Origin: Platerodrilus igneus
Taxonomy: Eukaryota; Arthropoda; Insecta; Coleoptera; Lycidae
Direction: 5' to 3'
DNA length: 64,000 nucleotides
Assembly: GCA_036346225.1 (NCBI GenBank)
Contig: JARFIW010000003.1
Coordinates: 6,049,501-6,113,500, forward strand
Below are positions 48,100 to 59,395 of the stretch, piece by piece. The notes below the pieces were generated by a model. That model did no database searches. It was not told the DNA's origin and worked only from the letters and a program-made list of their open reading frames with translations. Made by a program: the position numbers and the translations under genes. Position 1 is the first letter of the stretch. Each line of letters starts with the position of its first letter.

Positions 48100-50699
48100 C
48101 TAAACAAAAGATACAATAGAGTTATGTTCGATCTTCAATCACGTAAATTTATTTATTTGAATTTTGTTAGATGTTTCTTTTATACGTTAACGAAAATTAA
48201 AATACTGACTAATGTGTTTGCCTTCATTTATTTCACTTATATAAAAATTTTAAACAAATAGAATAATATCACTATATAAGGTGGATACAAAAATTATTGT
48301 ACGTTATTCGTATTTTTATATAATGTTTAGGTTTCGGAAAATTAGAATTCTTCAATAGAATACATACAATAATCAAAAATTATTAAAATTACTTATCATT
48401 AAATTCACAATGTCTAAATCTTCTATTCATAAAAATTGGAAATTACTGTATAAATGCCACCACCCATACAATCCAAATTACACATCTAAGTTTATAACAA
48501 TTTTGCCTTTTAAGTCCCGAATTGCATTGAATAAAGAGATAGCATGTCATCTTTCGGGGCTTCGAATTCCAAAATATTCTGATGGGAAACAAACCGTCTC
48601 AATCTCCTTTGGTTTGTAGTTTATCCGTCCTTAATCACGTGAACTTTCCTTTATTATTTTATAATTAACAGGGTATTTATGACAAACCACACCTATACTT
48701 TTTTCTAACCCCACATCTGTTCATATAGATGACTTTGAAGGAATTGAAATTCTTTTGTTCAAGTGGCGATGTCATTATTCCCACTTTTCTGGCTCAGAGG
48801 TGTATGCTATTAATGTATACCTAACATGTGTAAGATGCATGACTTTCATGGTTTCTGTTTGCTAACTCCGCGTATTTGTGATATAAATGGATACATTGAC
48901 TTGTACAATCATTTCTAGTTTGTAATTCAATCTTTCAATTCATCTACCCATGTTTTATTTCTGTGTATTACATTGTAGCAATTTGGTTTTTATTGCGTTT
49001 TGCATACATTGTAACTAATATCTTTAATTATGTAGGTGTATTATTAAATATTTTTAATGAGCAAAATATAAAAGGTTTCTTTATATTTTATGAGAAATGT
49101 ATTGAAATGTTTCTTTTTTGGTGGCTTTTAAAATAATTAATGAATCGGACTTTCATTTCAAATGTATAGTACAGAAATAAAATGATGCCTTTGTGATTTC
49201 TATAAAACTCCTATTTATTGCAATAGCTTATTACACACTATTGTATTGAAATCAAAAAAATACAGGGTGTTTTAATAGCAGGTTGTCCGTTTTAAATTAC
49301 TTTTCTCCCTTTTTCATCAGATTTTTTATTTGCTGTAACGCCCAAACGTTATAAAGGAGTTGAAAATTTTGATAAGTACATGCCTTTTTAGGATGTCGAT
49401 CAAAAACTTACAGATGATGCAAAATTGTTTACCAACTTTTTGTGTGTGTTGTAAGTACTTGTACCTTGTATAAAATAACCATGCGCGAAACAAAGCTAAA
49501 CCATATCGTTTAAATTTTAGATCTCTACTAGTAAGCAGAAGTATAAATAAATCTTTATCCAAAACGAAATGTTAAGACCTCTGACAAAGGCAGAGCCTGA
49601 AAAATATCAACCAAATATGCAACTCTGATATTTTTTATTGCTGTTGTTTCTTATTCTATTGTATTCTCACCTCATATTTTTTTTAAATAAAAATTTTTAT
49701 TCTCGATGTTTATTTTATGTACTTGCATTGCTCATTGATCTCATATACAAAATAATATTAAGATGCTTTCCAGTCTCTTTTTATTAAAACTGTTAAAGTT
49801 AATTTAAATTGTAGAGTTGTAACTGCGTAATCACAAAACTTCTCTGTTGGCAAAATTGTTAAGTTTTGTCATTTTCTTCCAGTATTGAACAATAGGCAAA
49901 TTTCGGAAAGCAAAAATCGGAAGCAAATGTCTATATAAAAAGTTTAGTTTAGGAATAAATACCTACACTAGCAACTTTACGTTTACATTTGGGATAATAT
50001 GTTTACCTTGGGAATATAGGCAATTACTACAACATTTCTGAAGAGATAACATAGTTATCTGCATCACTACGCTCAGCGCTCATAAAGTTCGTCATTGCTA
50101 ACTAAATTACCATGAACCCATTTAATTTTCCTTGTTCTAGCAGTATAAATACATTTTCATAACTACATCGTTCTTGCAAATATACAAGTGCTCTATAGGG
50201 GTGTTCTGCCGCCTTTCTGATTCCTTACGCTTTTGTGCACTGACAGGATAAAGCTTAATCCGATTTGAAAAATTTACTTTGTTGGGTTTATTAAAAAATA
50301 TTGCATATACTGATTGGATTTGGAAACGCACAGCTTATATTTTATCTACCAAGGATTACGATAAACGTCAGTAAATTTTTAGTATTTGCCAGAGAACTAA
50401 TCCTGCATAAACTTGTGTAGGTTTGTATACACCTACATGAATACATTATGTACATGGAAAATTAGTTGCACTTTTGCCAGGTTTCATGAAAAGTAACAAG
50501 CCATGCTGAATTTACTAGCAAACCTGTGCATTTACAAACTACATGAGTACATGCTCGCTTACCTTATTTAATAACAACTCCCACGTATCTCTACTGCAGC
50601 ACTGCATAAAACACTCAATTACTCCTTTAATCGCATTTCTCTTGCTATGTGCCTGATTATCCCTTTGTAGTGTAAATCATGTAAATATGATCATTATTA
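48100..50699. other. AT-rich stretch, nothing recognised
   Basis: If the exon to its left is real this would be intron. Frames at 48410-48619 (plus), 49326-49562 (minus) and 50137-50331 (minus) show no family motif. Confidence 0.35.
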
Positions 50700-53650
50700 C
50701 AATATGACTGTTGTTGTATTCTTAGTTTGCAGACTGGTTTGATAAAGTTGTCCATTCTAACCTATTCAGAGCTAATGTTCTCATTGATACGTAACCCATA
50801 CATTCTATATTTATGTAAATAGAGCCCTCTACTGACCAATGCGCCTCAATGCTCTCTCATTTCAGACCCGATCTATCCACTTAATGTTTAAAATTTGTCT
50901 GTAGTACCACATTTAAAAGATCTCTATTCTCCTTCTTTCAGAGTGCCTATGGTCCACTTTCGCTTCCATGCAAAGCCACGCTCCATACAAAAACCTTCAG
51001 AAATGCTTTTCTAATATGTAATCTATTTTTGATATCAGATTTCTCTTTTTTAGAAATGTTTTCCTTGCTCGTGCCAGCCTACACTTTGTCCTCCTTACTT
51101 CTGCCGTCCCTGGTTGTTTTACTACCTAAGAAACAGAATTCCTCTACTTCTTTCAATGTGTTGTCTTCCAGTCTGGTGTTTGTTTCCTCGCCTGATCTTA
51201 CACGCCCATACCCCATCACTTTTGTTTTACTTTTATTAATATTTATCGTATATTCATTTTACAAAATAGGTTTCATGACATTCAACAAGTCCTCTCGATC
51301 CATTGTTGACTCTGATAAAATGTGAATGTTATCTGCAAACCTTAACGGCTCAAGTTCCTCTCCTTAAACTTTAACGCATTTCCCAAATTTTTCTTTGATT
51401 TCTTTCATTGTTATTATAGGTGCAGGTTAAACAGTCTAGTAGGTAGATTACAACCCCGCTTCACCCTCCTCTGAACTCTTGCCTACTTCTTATGTCCTTC
51501 AACTTTTATTACTATACAAATTTTAGATAACTTTCATTCTCTATTTTTAACTTCCAATCAACATTGTCAAAAGCTTTTTCTAGATCAATAAATGCCAAAA
51601 ACATAAGTTTGTTTTTCCTAATCCTTTCCTCCAAGAATAGTCATAGACTCACTATGGCCTCACGTATTCCAACATTTCTTCGAAAGCCGAACTGGTCTTG
51701 ATCTAATTCTCTTTCTATCTGGTTTTGATACACGTGTAGACGATTGTGTTTAGAATTTTGAATGCATGACTGACTAAACTTATGGTTCGATACTTTTCAC
51801 ATCTTTTGGTTTTTATTTTCGGTGGTATGGGAATAATCACATTCTTTTTAAATACGAAGGTCCATCATCTCTCTCGTACATCTTATTTATCAGATGGTAC
51901 AATTTTGTCATAGCTGTATTTACCATGACATTATCAGATCCAAAGGGATTTCATTAATTTCTACTCAGATTTTTCAATGTACTCTCAAACTTAGACCTGT
52001 CACCGTCCTCATCCTCATCAACTGCTTCTTTTCTTTCGAGAACTCGAACGTTAACTTTTCTTCCGTGATAAACTCTTTCTATGTGTTCCTTCCGTCTGAC
52101 AGCCATCTCTTGATTGCCTGTAAGTGCCTTCTCGTTTAAGTCCCCTAGATTTGTGCAACTATTTTTCTTTTCTCCAAATGTTTCTTTGATTTTCCTCTAA
52201 GCTGCTTCTACTTCCCCATAGACATGCAGCTTTTAACATCTTTGCATGTGTCGTGCAACCGTTCTTCCTTTGCAAACTTGCATTCCTGAAGCTTCAATAC
52301 TTCCTTCTCATCCTTTGCATTTTTAAATTTTTGCCCTGACATTTATCAAATCTATTGTTAAACATGGATTTCTTTCAAGCCTTTTCTTTTTCTTAGTTTT
52401 TTATCTATTGTCTTAGCAATTTCATATTTTAGCCCTAAGCATTCCTCCTCTGGAGTACTTCTTTTGGCCATTTCAATTACTCTATGATCTACACTTATTT
52501 TGAGGCACCTCATGTTGCTTCAACTTACCAAAACCTCTATCTATTCGAGGTCATGCTTCTTATCAGTTTCTTTAGTTTCGACCTGCATTGCATTGCCAGT
52601 AAATTATGGTCAGAGTTTGCATCTGCTTCCGGATATGTCAGGCAGCCAAGAGCCTGATTTTTAAACCTCTGCATAACGATTATGTAATCTCCCTGGTGCG
52701 TACTAGTGCCTTCAGGTATTACATGGGTGTACAACTTTCGTTCGTGTTTCTTTAACCAGGTGTTAGGAAGGACCATATTGTGTTCAATACAAAATTCTAT
52801 CGTTCGACTTCTCCGTCCGTTCCTTGCATCCAGTCCATGTTCTTTTACTGTTTTACATTCATTTCATGTTCCTACGACTGCATTGTAGTCCCCATTACAA
52901 TCAAATTCTCATCCTTCTTAATTTCGTACATGTTATTTTCTTTCTATTCATATAGCTGTCCATCTCTTCAAGAATTGCTTTGCTGGTAGGCATACCTACA
53001 CTATTGTGGTGGATTGTGACTTTGTTTCTGTCTTTATGACTACAATTTTTTTATTAATTTGTTATCGCTTGTCCTGTCCTATTTTCTTGTTCATTATTAA
53101 ACCTTCCCCTGTTGGTTTTCGTGATAATAACGCTATAATCTCCTAACCAGAAATCGTGTTTCCAGCTACCTCACTAATCCCAACCACATCTAACTTCAGT
53201 CTATCCACTTTTCTTTTCGAGTTTTCTGACATACTATTACGATTCAAACTTCTGACATTCCACGCTCCGACTCGTAGCACGCTATGTTTATACTTTGCGA
53301 TGACATCCTTTCTAGTATTTCCTCGCCCGGGGATTCGCATGGGGAACTATTTTACCTCCGGAATATTTTACCCGAAGGATGCCATCATTATCAAGTCATA
53401 CAGAACGAACTGCATGTCGAACGACTGTAGTTTTTTTTTCTTTTAACCATGCAGTGATACCCACAAGGCTAAGGCCTGTTGGTTTTATAATTCCAAATCA
53501 GTTAGTTGTTCAAACTATGTCGCGCTTATAACAACTGAAAGTGCGGTTTCACATATTTCAGGAAGTATTCGTTAGTCTGATCCCCGCAGATACCCTTCCG
53601 ATATAGTTGCATCTTCAGCTGGCTGTCTGTTTCTCTGAGATACGTAAGCC
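50700..53650 (-). pseudogene. Near full-length LINE (endonuclease plus reverse transcriptase), inactive
   Basis: Read on the minus strand: a 5' leader with the string GGTAAAATATTCCGGAGG (about 53365), which I know from many insect LINE 5' ends. Then an APE-type endonuclease starting VLRVGAWNVRSLN (53280) and ending EADANSDHNLL (52610-52580). Next RT blocks DQDQFGFRRNVGIREA (51710-51665), motif A FIDLEKAFDNVDWK (about 51600-51550), motif B VKRGCNLPTRLFNL and motif C as FADN at 51328-51339. After that come a thumb region with KSKTKVMGYG and VEEFCFLGS, and FVWSVALHGSE. The 3' end is near 50720 (AACCAGTCTGCAAACT). An active RT has FADD, so motif C itself is mutated. Many frameshifts and stops occur throughout. 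Length of about 2.9 kb is close to complete for this type. Confidence 0.8.
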
Positions 53651-55539
53651 TACTTAGTCGAGGTCACATGGCTCACAAAGGAGGATAATATGACATCTTT
53701 TAAAAAACTTTTTGCACTTTAAAAGTGTCGTTTAGTGACGGTTTTGTATTATGGAACAATGAAGCAGTTATACTAGCTAAATAAAAGTAAACAAACTTGT
53801 TCCTTACACCAACGAAATAAAGTACCAAATTTAATTCGGATTGAGATATTTACATGATATCCAGAAGTATTTTACATATCATGACCTTAGATACACATTG
53901 TTATCGTTCAGTGCAGCGAGATCTGCGAATCATCCTTGGAACAATTAAATCATCGCTCTATCCATGATATTGTTGGAGCATCGTTGAGGATTGTTCTTTA
54001 TGTTTTAAAAAATTGTGTGCGTTCATTCGTGCTTTTGAACTTTATCGATAGCAACTTGTATAAACGCATTGTAAAATATTTTTGTGTTTGTAATATGTGT
54101 GATCTGTTATTTATATACCTGTGTTACTTTGCGATACCAAAAATAAACGAAAAACAAGAAAAAGACAGCATCATAGTGTAAAAAAGTACCAACCTAGTGA
54201 TTGGCTGATTTGTTCAAATAAAAAGACATCTACGGTCATTTTATCTAAGTTAATATAAACTATTTATTTTTACATGTTGGTTGATGTCTGTATAAATTTA
54301 ACAATTATGCCCCGCCGAATAAACGAGCCAGGCGCATATCAAACACGAAGCCAAAGTTTAAGAACGAAATCATAAGTCGCACTTTTATTGGAGTCGTGCG
54401 TTTTATATGCTTATTTATTATAGGACTCGAAAGCAATACATCCATCTCCGCAAACTTAAGTTTAAAAGTTGCTTGATAAACTACTAGTACTTTAGAAATA
54501 TAAATAATTAGCAGTTTAGGGGTATGGTAAGTACACCAGTCTGATTTTTGTGATGTGAGATGTGGTTCCGAGTCATAACATAAACGGAGGTTAAAGTGAA
54601 AGCAAGTTATGCCAGAATTTCACACGATTTTAGGAAAATGTTTAATGTAAATTGAATATTATGAATAAAAAATTTTTCTATTTACTTCAAACCTAAATTT
54701 CAATTATTGCGTGCAGTGTTCTGATAATAACTTGAACAACGATGGATATTTTTCTAATTTGTATTGATTGATATATGTTATAAATTTGAAAATATTTGTA
54801 TTTTAATGCCTTGCAAATATGTGTAGAAAGTTGACGTAATGGATGTTCAAAGTGATGTTTAAAAAATAAAATTTCGAAACAACTTTTTTAACCTATTTCT
54901 GTTCGTTCTTTAACGTGTAGAAATAAAGGATCTAGAGTACAATAAAAAAACTTTGTGAAGATAGATATCGGCAACGTCTTAGGGTATCAGATTTTTTAAA
55001 ATAAAATCAAACGGGTTCAAACGAAAAAGTCAAAACTGCAAGAGAAGAGATAGGCTTTTTCATACTAAGCACCACGTGAAGTAGAAATTTATTTATGATT
55101 TGTAATCGACAATGACTAATAATATTTTTTGGGTCTTTTCAAAATTTGATTAATGTATCGACAAATAAATTACAGTTGACGCTGCAAGTCACTTTATAAA
55201 AGTTCTTAGAAATAGTCTATCCGTTTTTTTTTCCTTTTACACTCTGCACTATTACATATTCATTACTGCACACGTCATTTGTAAGTTATAAGTGTAACCG
55301 GCATTACCGTGTCATGTTCCACGATTTAGGCAACTACAATTATCTACCCATTTTTTAAGAACATTTCAAATTTGTTTCTTTCTTTTACACTGATTTTGGT
55401 ATCCGGTACAAACACAACATAAACCCCTTGTAACATTTTTAAATGTTATTCTGTCAAATTAACCTAATTTCTTAAAATATAGTTGTCTATTCCTATTTTG
55501 TTATTAATTGTTTTATGGTATGCTATCGAATTTTGTTCG
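53651..55539. other. AT-rich stretch with one possible SINE relic
   Basis: No coding motif was found. An 81-codon plus frame at 53936-54181 has no recognised content. The SINE-like string is listed separately. Confidence 0.35.
54515..54580 (+). repeat. Possible tRNA-derived SINE head
   Basis: GGTATGGTAAGTACACCAGTC resembles a tRNA D-arm plus anticodon arm, and TGTGGTTCCGAGTC resembles the T-arm B-box with one extra C. The two are spaced as in a tRNA. No second copy occurs in the window and no acceptor stem closes. Confidence 0.4.
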
Positions 55540-56840
55540 CAAATTTCGAAAATTTTCGAACAAAAAGTTTGACAACACACGTATCAAAAATATTAACTAG
55601 AATTGTGCAAAGACGAATAGAAAAACGAGCTGAAGAAATACTAAGAGAAGACCAATTTGAGTTTAGTCGAAACAGGGGTACACGGGAGACCATTTTTGCT
55701 CTGAGAGTGATAATGGAGAAAACAATAGAAAAAGGGGAAAGCGTGTATATAGGGTTTGTAGATCTGGAAAAAGCATTCGACAAAGTAAAATGGAAAAAAT
55801 GTTTGAAATACTCAAAAAGATTGGAATGAGTTATAGGGATAAACGAATAGTACATAGCTTATACAAAGAGCAAACAGCAGTAATAGAGTTAGAGCAAGAA
55901 CGTAGAGAAGTAAACATTAGGAAAGGGGTGAGACAGGGATGTGTCTTATCCCCATTAATTTTTAACTTGTACATTGAAAAGGCAATGAATACTGTCAAAT
56001 GCAGGAAGACATTTGGAATTACTATGCATGGACAAAAAATTGATGTGCTTAGATTTGCAGATGATATAGCGGTATTAGCATCTAGCAAGGAAGAATTAGA
56101 AGCTGCTCTTAATGAAATGGAAACGGTTCTAACAGAGAGATACGGTATGAAAATTAACAAAACTAAAACTAAAGTACTAGTATGCAAAGGAGGGGAAAAT
56201 AAATCAAAAACTAGAATACAAATCGAGAACTTACAAGAGGTTAAAGATTTCTGCTACCTAGGAAGCCAAATAAAGCAAAATGGGAAAAGCGCAAAAGATA
56301 TAAAACAAAGATTAGCACAAGGCCGTGCTACATTTAACAAGAAAAAGCAGCTACTGTGTTCAAAGACAACAAACATAGAAACAAGGAAAAGGCTGCTTAA
56401 AACATGTGTGGAGCACAGCAATGTACGGCTGTGAAGCCTGGACAGTAGGAGAAGCGGACAAGAAAAAGGTAGAAGCCTTTGAAATGTGGTGCTACAGGCG
56501 TATGATGAAGATATCATGGACAGACAAAGTTAAGAACAAAGAGGTACTAAAATTGGTAGGGGAAGAAAGAAATATGTGGAAAACGGTAAAAAAATAGGAG
56601 AGATAGGATGATAGGCCACATACTACGACATGAAGGAATAGTGCGGAATATATTAGAAGCAGAGATAGGAAAAAAGAGAAGTAGAGGTAGACCTAGGTTA
56701 GACCATTGCACACAGATATTGAAAGATGTAGGCTGTAGGAATTTCAGGGGAATGTGTAGGCTAGCTCAGAATACAAATCAATGGCGTTACGCATCCAACC
56801 AGTCTCAAGATGGATAAATTAATGACGAAAAAAGTAACTG
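55540..56840 (+). pseudogene. 5'-truncated LINE reverse transcriptase, three frameshifts
   Basis: Homology begins inside the RT (FRTKSLTTHVSKILTRIVQ), then DQFEFSRNRGTRETIFALR, motif A VDLEKAFDKVKW (about 55759-55790), motif B RKGVRQGCVLSPLIFNLY, motif C FADDIAVLASS (FADD at 56054-56065, intact), KINKTKTKVLVC, FCYLGSQI, then MYGCEAWTV, FEMWCYRRMMKISW, RMIGHILRHEG and KRSRGRPRLDH. The frame changes near 55795, 56410 and 56595. The endonuclease is missing, as is usual for 5'-truncated insertions. The 3' end is the AACCAGTCTCAAGATG block at about 56800. It is less decayed than the copy at 50.7-53.6 kb. Confidence 0.85.
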
Positions 56841-57400
56841 TACTTAAACATGATGATTATCATAAGCAACTACAAGTATTGGTTGGTCAATATTCTCGAA
56901 TAATGTTAATTGTGTGAAAGGATTTACTAGAAAACTTTTAATTCGGCAAATGTCTAAGTGTTGGGGGATCTTGGCAGTCACAGGCCGCTTATCCCCCTTC
57001 ACTGAGTCTCGGTGCAATAGGGCATAAAATTAGATAACAATAGAAGGGAAACCGAGCTGTATACAGACTGTGTGAGAATTTCAGGGAACTGAGTAGGCTA
57101 GCTCGGAATATAAATAAGTGCAGGTACATGTCCAACCAGTTTTGAGACAGAAAACCTAATGACGAAAATATAAGTGCAGATAAATCTGGTGATTATTATA
57201 AACAACTACAGGTGTTTTGCTGTGAAATATCTGCAACAAATGTTGACTGTGCGAAAAGATATATTGGAAAAAAGTATTGAAGCGGCAAATGTTCAAGTGC
57301 TGGGGGAACTTGGCAGCCACAGTCTGCTTACCCCCCTTCACAACCACTGAATGTCGGAGAAATAGGGTACATAATTGTAACACAATATAGGGGGATCGAA
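56731..57400 (+). repeat. Tandem duplication of the LINE 3' end plus a spacer, about 335-bp unit
   Basis: The last 100 bases of the LINE (from GGCTGTAGGAATTTCAGGGG at 56731) occur again at 57066 (GTGTGAGAATTTCAGGGA). Each is followed by the AACCAGT...CTAATGACG or TTAATGACG end and by a shared 200-bp spacer (GATTATCATAAGCAACTACA at 56852, GATTATTATAAACAACTACA at 57191). The spacer contains a GGGGG-to-CCCCC stem. Copies are clearly diverged. A third 3' end follows at 57736. Confidence 0.8.
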
Positions 57401-57837
57401 CTGCATTTAGCAAGAAAGAACAGCACCGATGATGAAATACAACAAAGAAGAAGAAGAAAATTGTTGAAAGCATATGTGTGGAGCACAGCACAGTATGCTT
57501 ATGAAATACGGGCAGTAGGAAAACCAGACAGATAAACGGTAGCATGGACAGACAAAGTAAATAACAAATAGGTTATAGAAAGAGTAGGGGAACAAGGATA
57601 TCTGAGGGAAAAAAATTGGAGAAATAGAGGGGCAGAATACGTTCTAAGACTTTTGGGAAATAGTATGGGATATATTACAAGCAGAGATAGGAAAAAGGAG
57701 GTAGATGTAGACCTAGATCAGATAGGGATAGATGCAGACTGCGCAAATTTCAGGGAAATGTGTAGGTTAGTTCAGAATAGGAAACACTAATGGTTGCGTC
57801 TAACCAGTTCCAGGACTGAAGACCTAATGATGATCGA
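57393..57837 (+). pseudogene. Third LINE 3' copy, internally deleted
   Basis: It matches the plus-strand LINE from about 56325 onward: TTTAGCAAGAAAGAACAGC against TTTAACAAGAAAAAGCAGC, then GTGTGGAGCACAGCA, GGCAGTAGGA, ACAGACAAAGT, and the 3' end TAACCAGTTCCAGGACTGAA. The stretch coding for the FEMWCYRR motif is deleted. Stops are frequent in every frame. Confidence 0.75.
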
Positions 57838-58370
57838 ATTTTAACAAATAATTAATTTTCGGAAGCTTCTAATCTAACCTCTCACATGCATGTTAACGAT
57901 GCACGTTTTTATTTCCTAACAGGGCATTTTAAACCTAAGCATAGTTTAAAATCCATCACATCTTCTAATTGAAGCCAATAGTTATATAAAAAACAACATT
58001 AGTAAAACATCTTTGTTTTTATGTAGTCTATAGGGTTATACGTTAGAGGATGTGGTTGATTTGGAAATTTGAAATAATTAAATCGAAGTATATTTCTTAC
58101 GTTAAAGGTTATTCCTGATACGTAGTAACCACAGCTCACATCTGAAATGATACTAATATCGTTGTTAATTAAGAATATATTCATTAATAATGCAAGCTTT
58201 GTAACAAGCAATAACTTCTTCCTCATTAAGCATCGTTAATACCGGACTTGTTAATTAGATGCAATTTAAAAACTAACAACTTTTGTATAAAATTCAAGCT
58301 TCATCAAATACTTGATACAACAATGTAAATACTAGGAAATTGATCGTTTTTAATCAGTAAAGCGAATTTG
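57834..58370. repeat. Interspersed repeat family R, copy 1
   Basis: Direct match to 63224-63900, with a sharp left edge TCGAATTTTAACAAATAAT in both. Other shared blocks are AGTTATATAA, TATACGTTAG, GGATGTGGTT, GAAATAATTAAAT-like, ACAGCTCACA and ATATCGTTGTTA. Copy 1 begins exactly where the LINE 3' end stops. No coding matter. Possibly a solo LTR or a MITE; ends other than the left are not resolved. Confidence 0.65.
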
Positions 58371-58539
58371 AAAATTTGGACTAAGCAGTGATGGAAAAAG
58401 TTTGATTTTCGAGCCACTGTGTTGATGAAAATTTGACCGTGATCCTTTTTAAAATTTTACTTAAACTTAAAAATCAGCAAATCAGCACATCGCTTTCGGG
58501 ATTTTTAACCCACAAACTGGCGCCAATTTTCATTTACTG

Positions 58540-59110
58540 TGATCTCGTAGTAATTTCCCAGTTCAACAGACGCAGAATCTCCTATTTAAATAAAAGAAAC
58601 CACTGCCTTAGCTATTTCAATGGATAGAACATTAGCACTCTCCTGCTCGAATAAACTGGTATGTTAAACCTTATTAAAAATTTTAGGAGAACAATTATTT
58701 ACAGATAATATTAATTAAAGAAAATTAGAATTAATGCATTGTAAATCACAAAAATTACAAAAAGTTTACCAAAGCATCAACCTACACTTGATCTACACCT
58801 ATATCAAACTTTCACGCACAAGTACTCTCAGCTTCGTGATTATTTCTTTAAAAATATGCCGTTAAACAAAATGCGTGTAAATTGCGTTTCGTTATAAATA
58901 ATTTCCTAAATTGTGTATTTGAATGAATTAAATCTTACAACTACAAAATCTCACACTAAAATTATTGAATACACAATGCTCTTGTCAAAAAATCCTTTAC
59001 AGAGAGACACAAAGTTTGAAAGCTAATCTTGACCTTGATTTCATGAGTCTTGAATTAATTTCAGGTAAACAGCCTCCCAATGCTTTCAAGCTTAGAACAC
59101 ACGTTTATCT
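58540..59110. repeat. Interspersed repeat family S, copy 2
   Basis: Partner of 35690-36280 in direct orientation; see that entry for landmarks. Identity is low, so both are old. Confidence 0.5.
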
Positions 59111-59324
59111 TAATGATTGATACTTAAACAAAATTACTGACACCCGGTCTAAATCAAAACCCAATTCGTAACGAATTCTACTGCAAAAGAACCAACTCAA
59201 ATATGTTAAAACTGATATTAGCAGTAAAGTTTGAAATGATCCAGTGAAGCTATGATTGAAAAAAATCTTATGATCGAAGAAATAATTGCAGTAATATTCA
59301 AAGAGTCCAACATAAACCAATTTT

Positions 59325-59395
59325 GAAGATTCCAAATGAAATCGATTTTGATGTCACCAATTGAAATCGACTTTTTAAAATTCCAAATTGAAACC
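59325..59395. repeat. Short diverged tandem repeat
   Basis: Three copies of CCAAATGAAATCGATTTT-like sequence (TCCAAATGAAATCG, ACCAATTGAAATCG, TCCAAATTGAAACC) within 70 bases. Confidence 0.5.

Noticed and set aside
51029..51325. 98-codon plus-strand frame
   Set aside because: Antisense shadow of the minus-strand LINE reverse transcriptase.
55831..56187. 118-codon minus-strand frame
   Set aside because: Shadow of the plus-strand LINE reverse transcriptase, which carries the FADD and RQGCVLSP motifs.
57156..57545. 129-codon minus-strand frame rich in Phe and Leu
   Set aside because: Antisense to the third LINE 3' copy and spacer; no motif of its own.
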